DNA of 11,876 nucleotides from CAZOVK01 sp964583165 (lineage in GTDB: Bacteria > Bacillota > Clostridia > Lachnospirales > WRAX01): assembly GCA_964583165.1 (NCBI GenBank), contig CAZOVK010000073.1, positions 1 through 11,876 on the forward strand. The letters run 5' to 3'. A program made the translations under genes and the position numbers. This document shows positions 7,748-11,876 of this stretch, one piece after another; within the stretch, counting starts at the first letter, position 1, and every line of letters starts with the position of its first letter. Under the pieces are notes generated by a model, which did not search any database, was not told the origin of the DNA, and saw only the letters and a program-made list of their open reading frames with translations.

Positions 7748-9548
7748 TCTCTTCGCCCCCCTCTAAGCAATACTGAGCTTGAACCGCGAACATCTCGGCG
7801 TACTTGCCGTTCTTCGCGAGAAGTTCGTTATGCGTGCCGTACTCAACCAGCTTGCCCTTATCGAGCATGGCTATAGCGTCACAGAAATTCGTGCTTGCCA
7901 GACGGTGTGACACATAAATGACCGTCTTGCCGTCTGTTATCGTGCCGAAACGCTCATAAACTTCGCGTTCGGCTATCGCGTCCAGCGCGGCCGTCGGTTC
8001 ATCTAACATCAACACTGCCCCGTTTTTATAAAGAGCCCGTGCAATAGAAATCTTTTGGTTCTCCCCGCCCGAAAACTGGATGCCCTCTTCGTCTAGATGT
8101 TTGAGCATAGACGTATCCATACCCTTTTTGAGCGTAGTAATCTTGCCCCAAACACCCGCCTGTTCCAGCGCGTTCTGAACGCGCGACCTATCAATACTAC
8201 TGCCCTCGGCGATAGAAACATTTTCCGCCACGGGGAAAGCAAACGCCGTTATCTCTTGAAAAACAGGCGCTATCATAGCGTAGTATGCCATACGGTCATA
8301 CTCTTTGATATTCACACCGTTAAGTAGAATCTCGCCGTCTGAAACATCATAAAGCCGCGCCAACAGTTTAACCAGTGTCGTTTTCCCCGCGCCGTTCGTG
8401 CCCACAATCGCGAGTTTCTGCCCATACGGTATAGTCAGATTCAGATTCTCAAATATGTAATTCTCCGTATTCGGGTACTTAAACGACACATTGCGAAACT
8501 CGAACAAGTAGGGCGGTTTCGGTAGTGAAAGCTTTCCGCTTGTCATACTCTCCCCGCGCTCAACAAACGCTCTGTAATCGCATATATCAAGATTTTGTGC
8601 CCTCAAAAACGCCAAATCTTTAATCATTGTATTGAGCCACAGTGCAAACGCCGCAATAGTCGCGAAATACATAGTAAACGACGGTATGTCCATCTGACCC
8701 GAAATCACCATATAAATAAGATAGGCATAGATAATCCCCTCACGAACCAACAACATCACAGCTTCAAACAAACCCGCGCGGAAGTGTCGCCACTGTATGC
8801 GTTTATGGGTATCAAGCCGACTGTTGCGAAACTTCATGAACAAATCAGACACCCAACCGCGGATGCCGAACAGGCGCAATTCCTTGTCATATGTGAAATC
8901 GTTCATCATGCGATTGATGTACTCGGCGCGGCGGTCGTCATCAGAAATCTTGTCCTTTTGGCTATGCTCATAGCGCTTGGCGCTAAACGTCAGTAAATAC
9001 GATATACCCACATTCAGAAGCAAATACAACAGTACCCAGATATTTAGCGTAGACACAATCGCCACATACATGAGTAGAGCAAGCAACCCGCCCACAAGCC
9101 CGAACAGCTTGTGCATCATGCCCTCGATACCCCTATCGTTCGTTTGAAGACATCGCCAACCTGTCATCATGTCGTTCAAAAACTCGGGGTTCTCTGTATT
9201 CGCGAAGTCAGTTGTCATACACTTCTCTTGCAAGCGCCTTATGAAAACCAAGCGAATCGACACCAGCCGCGGGAAGTACGCGCCCGACAACCACGCAATG
9301 CCATAACCCGTAACAGCCGCCGTGACAAAGAAGCCCACCAGCATCATTAAAAGTTGCTCGGGGCGTTTAGCCCCAAGCAACTCCGCAAGTATCCAACGTG
9401 GGAAGAATATGCCGATAAACGGTTGCAAAGCCGTCAGTATAGTATTAGCCCCGAAGTACAAAAAAACAAGTTTGTCAATCTGCCAAGCGTTCTTGATTAC
9501 ATAACACGTGTTCTGCCAAGTGGAGTAGGCTGGTTTTTTGTCGGGCAT
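7734..9548 (-). CDS. ABC exporter half-transporter 1 (permease-ATPase fusion)
   Basis: A 604-residue half-transporter: membrane domain at about 28-310, ATPase domain from about 348. Motifs seen are Walker A G383-TNGAGKT390, Q-loop Q431 in PVFQEI, signature FSGGENQK (492-499), Walker B AVLMLD516 with catalytic E517, and switch H548 in VSHR. Both ATP sites of a dimer with its partner should therefore be competent, unlike heterodimers with one degenerate site. The signature ends in E where the consensus LSGGQ has Q, as in many exporter-type ATPases of Firmicutes. It starts nine bases after the second bactofilin-like gene, with GAGGTGG (complement of 9553-9559) overlapping that gene's stop. The C terminus is acidic (LEGGEENETA). 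The substrate is unknown: no precursor peptide, immunity gene or modifying enzyme is seen nearby. Confidence 0.93.
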   Translation of the reverse strand: MPDKKPAYSTWQNTCYVIKNAWQIDKLVFLYFGANTILTALQPFIGIFFPRWILAELLGAKRPEQLLMMLVGFFVTAAVTGYGIAWLSGAYFPRLVSIRLVFIRRLQEKCMTTDFANTENPEFLNDMMTGWRCLQTNDRGIEGMMHKLFGLVGGLLALLMYVAIVSTLNIWVLLYLLLNVGISYLLTFSAKRYEHSQKDKISDDDRRAEYINRMMNDFTYDKELRLFGIRGWVSDLFMKFRNSRLDTHKRIQWRHFRAGLFEAVMLLVREGIIYAYLIYMVISGQMDIPSFTMYFATIAAFALWLNTMIKDLAFLRAQNLDICDYRAFVERGESMTSGKLSLPKPPYLFEFRNVSFKYPNTENYIFENLNLTIPYGQKLAIVGTNGAGKTTLVKLLARLYDVSDGEILLNGVNIKEYDRMAYYAMIAPVFQEITAFAFPVAENVSIAEGSSIDRSRVQNALEQAGVWGKITTLKKGMDTSMLKHLDEEGIQFSGGENQKISIARALYKNGAVLMLDEPTAALDAIAEREVYERFGTITDGKTVIYVSHRLASTNFCDAIAMLDKGKLVEYGTHNELLAKNGKYAEMFAVQAQYCLEGGEENETA

Positions 9549-9557
9549 CTTACCACC

Positions 9558-10220
9558 TCATCGATTATTCTGACGCTGAATGTCTGTGTCGGGCTCGATA
9601 ATCTCGTCAATTCTGCATGTGTCGTCTGTTTCTATAAACTCACGCGAGCAATAGAGCTTGCCGATATGACAATGGTTCGTAAGTCTTACGCGGTTAGCCA
9701 TTACCACATCAGCCGTGAGCCGACTGGCCGTCAAACTCGTGCATTCTATGTGTTTCGCCTTTGACCTGTCAGGCGCATTGCGCCCAAACAGCGGTTCAAT
9801 GACACCGGACAAAAACTTCTCGAACCCGGAGTTTTTGTGGGCGTTCGTATCAATAATAATCTCGTCACCATACAGCTCGTTCAGCTTACACACGCCGTTC
9901 ATAAACAGATAATCAACTGAAAACTCGCCGTCACAGCTAATCACGCCCTCACAATTGACAGCCGTCGCGTTAAACGCGCCACGCACATTCACAACACCCG
10001 TAATATCACCACGCTTAATCCGCAAGCCGTTCTCAAACTTAGCGACACCCTCAACAATGGCTTCATCGGCCGTAATACTGCCCTTTGCCGTAAAAATGCC
10101 GTTTATGTTTAACTTGTTCGCCGTCGAGTCGTCTTTGAGCTTGCCAATACCATCCACATACAACTCGTCGAAAACGCCACCTGCCACTGAAGAAATACCA
10201 TCTATTCTGCTTCTATTCAT
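9558..10220 (-). CDS. Bactofilin-like polymer-forming protein 2
   Basis: A 220-residue protein without signal peptide or membrane helix. The first 115 residues are made of short glycine-punctuated strands (VDGIGKL, INGIFTAKGSI, VEGVAKFENG, VNVRGAF, CEGVISCDGEF), as expected of a right-handed beta-helix that assembles head to tail in bactofilins (PF04519). After a linker around 128-155 (FEKFLSGVIEPLFGRNAP), the C-terminal segment IEC-SLTASRLTADVV...C-IGKLYCS matches the C terminus of the preceding gene, so the two are paralogues. Position after a YhbD-type gene matches B. subtilis yhbF, whose product together with YhbE has been reported as a bactofilin required for swimming motility. The ATG overlaps the previous stop (ATGA), with GGAGG (complement of 10231-10235) ten bases ahead. 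Its likely role is a membrane-associated scaffold; any link to motility here is only by analogy. Confidence 0.8.
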   Translation of the reverse strand: MNRSRIDGISSVAGGVFDELYVDGIGKLKDDSTANKLNINGIFTAKGSITADEAIVEGVAKFENGLRIKRGDITGVVNVRGAFNATAVNCEGVISCDGEFSVDYLFMNGVCKLNELYGDEIIIDTNAHKNSGFEKFLSGVIEPLFGRNAPDRSKAKHIECTSLTASRLTADVVMANRVRLTNHCHIGKLYCSREFIETDDTCRIDEIIEPDTDIQRQNNR

Positions 10221-11092
10221 ATCTTCACAACCTCCAAAATCATTGCATCTTCCGCAATCTGTATATTCCCGCTGTATTCACAGCGTTTTATTCGGCAATT
10301 CGCCCCAATCGATACATCAACACCCGACACAGAATCGGCCTTGACATTCTCCAAAACAATCGTGTCGCCCTCAATCGTGCCTATTTGAGCTATACCACGC
10401 TTGACTGAACGGCTCGCGTAGCGCCCCTGTTTCGGCAATGCGTCAAACTCACCAGAACGTGTGAACGTAGGCGAAACCGTAATCTTCGTGCCCATTAGCC
10501 GTTTTATTTTGGTATTCGGGTAGGTCTGTATGAAAATCTGTTCGGCGTTCAATTCCGCAATATCCAAAACGCCCAAGCCGTAGAATCGCTCGCATTCTAT
10601 CTCGCTTTCAGAAACGGTATGCTCTGACGTTATAATATTCGTGTATTTGAAATCAAAGTCCAGATACATTGCCGCGTTTATTTCGAATGTTTCACCAAAC
10701 ACGCGACCCTCGATACGCGCTAAGAAATTTTTCTTATCATTATCGTTACCCGTGCGAACTTTGACGTGTTTGCCTGATGATGTTAAGCGGAGCAGACGAC
10801 ATTCGGCGTTGTTAGCGACCAATAGACCGCCAAAACTGATAGCATTAGCTACACACATTGACCTAAACTCCAGTCGCCCCGCGCCTGATAGATTAAGTAC
10901 CTTGAGCCGCTCTGCCACAATCTCGCCTACATACTTGATTTTATCAACAGTCATATTCTTGATGTCGGCGCGCCCCGTCAGTAAGAGATACCCACCGCAA
11001 CCATCTGACAAATCAACATCACCCAGCATGACGAGCTTGTCAAAGTCGCCCGTCATTGTACGTGACCCGATAATACTATGAGATGAACTCAT
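10217..11092 (-). CDS. Bactofilin-like polymer-forming protein 1
   Basis: A 291-residue protein, no signal peptide or membrane helix, rich in short beta strands and Val/Ile/Leu-Gly turns (FDKLVMLGDVDLSDG, LLLTGRADIKN, VLNLSGAGRLEFRS). This indicates a beta-helix of the bactofilin/polymer-forming type (PF04519-like). The C-terminal segment IEGDTIVLENVKADSV...GANCRIKRCEYSG (240-275) is the part most like the YhbE/YhbF group and recurs in the next gene. Compared with that neighbour it is longer, with a middle section (about 105-165, VKVRTGNDNDKKNF...) that I cannot match and that breaks the repeat rhythm. It is the probable counterpart of B. subtilis yhbE by order and similarity. Its ATG overlaps the TGA of the regulator gene (ATGA), and GAGGGGG (complement of 11100-11106) sits eight bases upstream, so it should be translated in step with the regulator. 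Confidence 0.78.
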   Translation of the reverse strand: MSSSHSIIGSRTMTGDFDKLVMLGDVDLSDGCGGYLLLTGRADIKNMTVDKIKYVGEIVAERLKVLNLSGAGRLEFRSMCVANAISFGGLLVANNAECRLLRLTSSGKHVKVRTGNDNDKKNFLARIEGRVFGETFEINAAMYLDFDFKYTNIITSEHTVSESEIECERFYGLGVLDIAELNAEQIFIQTYPNTKIKRLMGTKITVSPTFTRSGEFDALPKQGRYASRSVKRGIAQIGTIEGDTIVLENVKADSVSGVDVSIGANCRIKRCEYSGNIQIAEDAMILEVVKI

Positions 11093-11736
11093 TGTTGTTC
11101 CCCCTCATCAAACTGAAAGTTAAACGACCGTTGGTATTTCAGCCTTACAAGACTGGAGATGTCGTTAAGCCTTAACGTACTGATTGAACGCATACGTAAA
11201 TCAAGAAAAATGGGCGTGTTGTCGGGGTAGAGCATGAGGCAACAGGCATCACCCGTGCGTAGAACCAAGAGAGTAAACTCCGTGCTCTTAATGTCGTTAC
11301 TGTTTGACGCAATCGTGCGACACATCTGCTCAATGTCGTCATGCGTCACATTCGTGTTCGCGCGTATGGTCGAAAACGCGATGAGAAATAGTAGCTCAAT
11401 GTACGTGAATGTCCGCTTGCCGAAGGCCGCCGTAAAAACAGGTATCAGCCGCTTGTCAATCTCTGCCACCACGTCCAAATCCTCAATGGCGAACGTGCGC
11501 TCACTGATTTCGGGCGAGAGGATTTTGGCTAGTTCGTCCAGCGAATATTTCTCTTTAAGGTTCTGTATCGCTCGTATTCGCGCCAAAACCTTTGCGCGTG
11601 GGAAATACGTTTCTTGCCCTGTGTAAGAGGTTTGTTTTATAAACCAACTCTCGGGTATCAGCCCCTCACGCTTCCAACGATAGAGTTGACCATAAGAAAT
11701 CCCTGTTTCGCGCAGTAAATCTTTCTTTGAAATCAT
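11089..11736 (-). CDS. yhbD: YhbD/DUF4004-family MerR-like DNA-binding protein
   Basis: A 215-residue protein whose N terminus (ISKKDLLRETGISYGQLYRW, then EGLIPESWF) is a MerR-type winged helix-turn-helix. The following GQETYFPRAKVLARIRAIQNLKEKYSLDELAKILSPE segment is the hallmark of the YhbD (DUF4004) family known from Bacillus, where the gene also precedes two bactofilin genes. The C-terminal ~125 residues look like a small alpha/beta domain and lack obvious metal-binding cysteine clusters, so a ligand cannot be named. It is the first gene of the operon, with AGGTGA (complement of 11743-11748) six bases before the ATG. By context it probably regulates its own operon through the repeated palindromes in the promoter, but no regulator-operator evidence exists in the sequence itself. 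Confidence 0.85.
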   Translation of the reverse strand: MISKKDLLRETGISYGQLYRWKREGLIPESWFIKQTSYTGQETYFPRAKVLARIRAIQNLKEKYSLDELAKILSPEISERTFAIEDLDVVAEIDKRLIPVFTAAFGKRTFTYIELLFLIAFSTIRANTNVTHDDIEQMCRTIASNSNDIKSTEFTLLVLRTGDACCLMLYPDNTPIFLDLRMRSISTLRLNDISSLVRLKYQRSFNFQFDEGEQQ

Positions 11737-11768
11737 AGTTTATCACCTGCTCTTCTGCTAGGTAGTAG

Positions 11769-11807
11769 AACATTGTTACGTTGAATTTAGTATAACATAA
11801 CATTGTT
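11769..11807. repeat. Twin palindromic repeats AACATTGTT, candidate operators
   Basis: The 9-mer AACATTGTT occurs at 11769-11777 and again at 11799-11807, start to start 30 bases, close to three helical turns. Each copy is itself a palindrome around a central base (AACA-T-TGTT). One copy lies inside the -35/-10 spacer and the other just after the predicted transcription start. Proteins bound at both would sit on the same DNA face and block the promoter. This is a reasonable operator candidate for the YhbD-like protein encoded by the first gene. Confidence 0.5.
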
Positions 11808-11817
11808 TTACTGTCAA
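11789..11817 (-). promoter_or_regulatory. Near-consensus sigma-A promoter of the yhbD-bactofilin-ABC operon
   Basis: On the minus strand a perfect TTGACA (11817-11812) is followed after exactly 17 bases by TATACT (11794-11789), one mismatch from TATAAT. Transcription should start near 11782, about 46 bases before the yhbD start codon. The spacer has ordinary length, unlike the 19-20 base spacers of classical MerR-activated promoters. This points to repression, not DNA-twisting activation, if the product acts here. Confidence 0.85.
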
Positions 11818-11876
11818 TATGTACGCAAGAAATTTCTGTAAGTTTGATGGCTAATTAGATTTTTCAGTGGGGTTCC

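Noticed and set aside
10641..11081. 146-codon plus-strand frame opposite bactofilin 1
   Set aside because: Composition is Ser/Pro/Arg/Leu rich, typical of an antisense reading of a beta-rich gene, with no ribosome binding site.
11828..11837. Perfect palindrome AGAAATTTCT just upstream of the yhbD -35 element
   Set aside because: A single AT-rich 10-bp palindrome is expected by chance in such a region, and no second copy is seen near the promoter.

Overview
The window looks like part of a Firmicutes (probably clostridial) chromosome, most likely from a metagenomic assembly. The evidence is a TmcAL/YlbM tRNA-modification gene, a YhbD-type regulator followed by two bactofilin-like genes as in Bacillus, an ECF-type vitamin S component, Gram-positive style ribosome binding sites and a mid-range GC content. 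A run of exactly ten N at 2966-2975 looks like a scaffold-gap placeholder. It breaks one gene artificially.

Layout. (1) 50-1648, plus strand: a complete beta-CASP metallo-beta-lactamase-fold protein, a putative RNA-processing nuclease. (2) 1651-2196, minus strand: an orphan ECF transporter S component, converging on gene 1 with only 2 nt between the stop codons. (3) 2197-2323: a divergent promoter region. (4) 2324-5930, plus strand: a tight three-gene operon. It encodes a large single-pass membrane protein of unknown function (interrupted by the N run), a small RseC/MucC-family cysteine-motif membrane protein, and the tRNA(Met) cytidine acetate ligase TmcAL. (5) 5931-5962: a strong hairpin with a T tract reading on the minus strand, ending the convergent operon. 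(6) 11736-5963, minus strand: a five-gene operon with 4-nt start/stop overlaps (twice), a 9-nt gap and a 14-nt overlap. Its order is YhbD/DUF4004-like regulator, bactofilin-like protein 1, bactofilin-like protein 2, ABC exporter half-transporter 1, ABC exporter half-transporter 2. (7) 11737-11876: a near-consensus sigma-A promoter for that operon, carrying two identical 9-bp palindromes exactly 30 bp apart.

How it fits together. The minus-strand operon is the most interesting part. A regulator and two polymer-forming scaffold proteins are translationally coupled to a probable heterodimeric ABC exporter. I infer a membrane-associated assembly in which bactofilin filaments organise or locate an export function, with the first gene possibly controlling the operon through the twin palindromes. 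The plus-strand operon mixes a tRNA modification enzyme with two membrane proteins and suggests shared expression rather than a shared pathway. No tRNA, rRNA, CRISPR array, insertion sequence or phage gene was seen.
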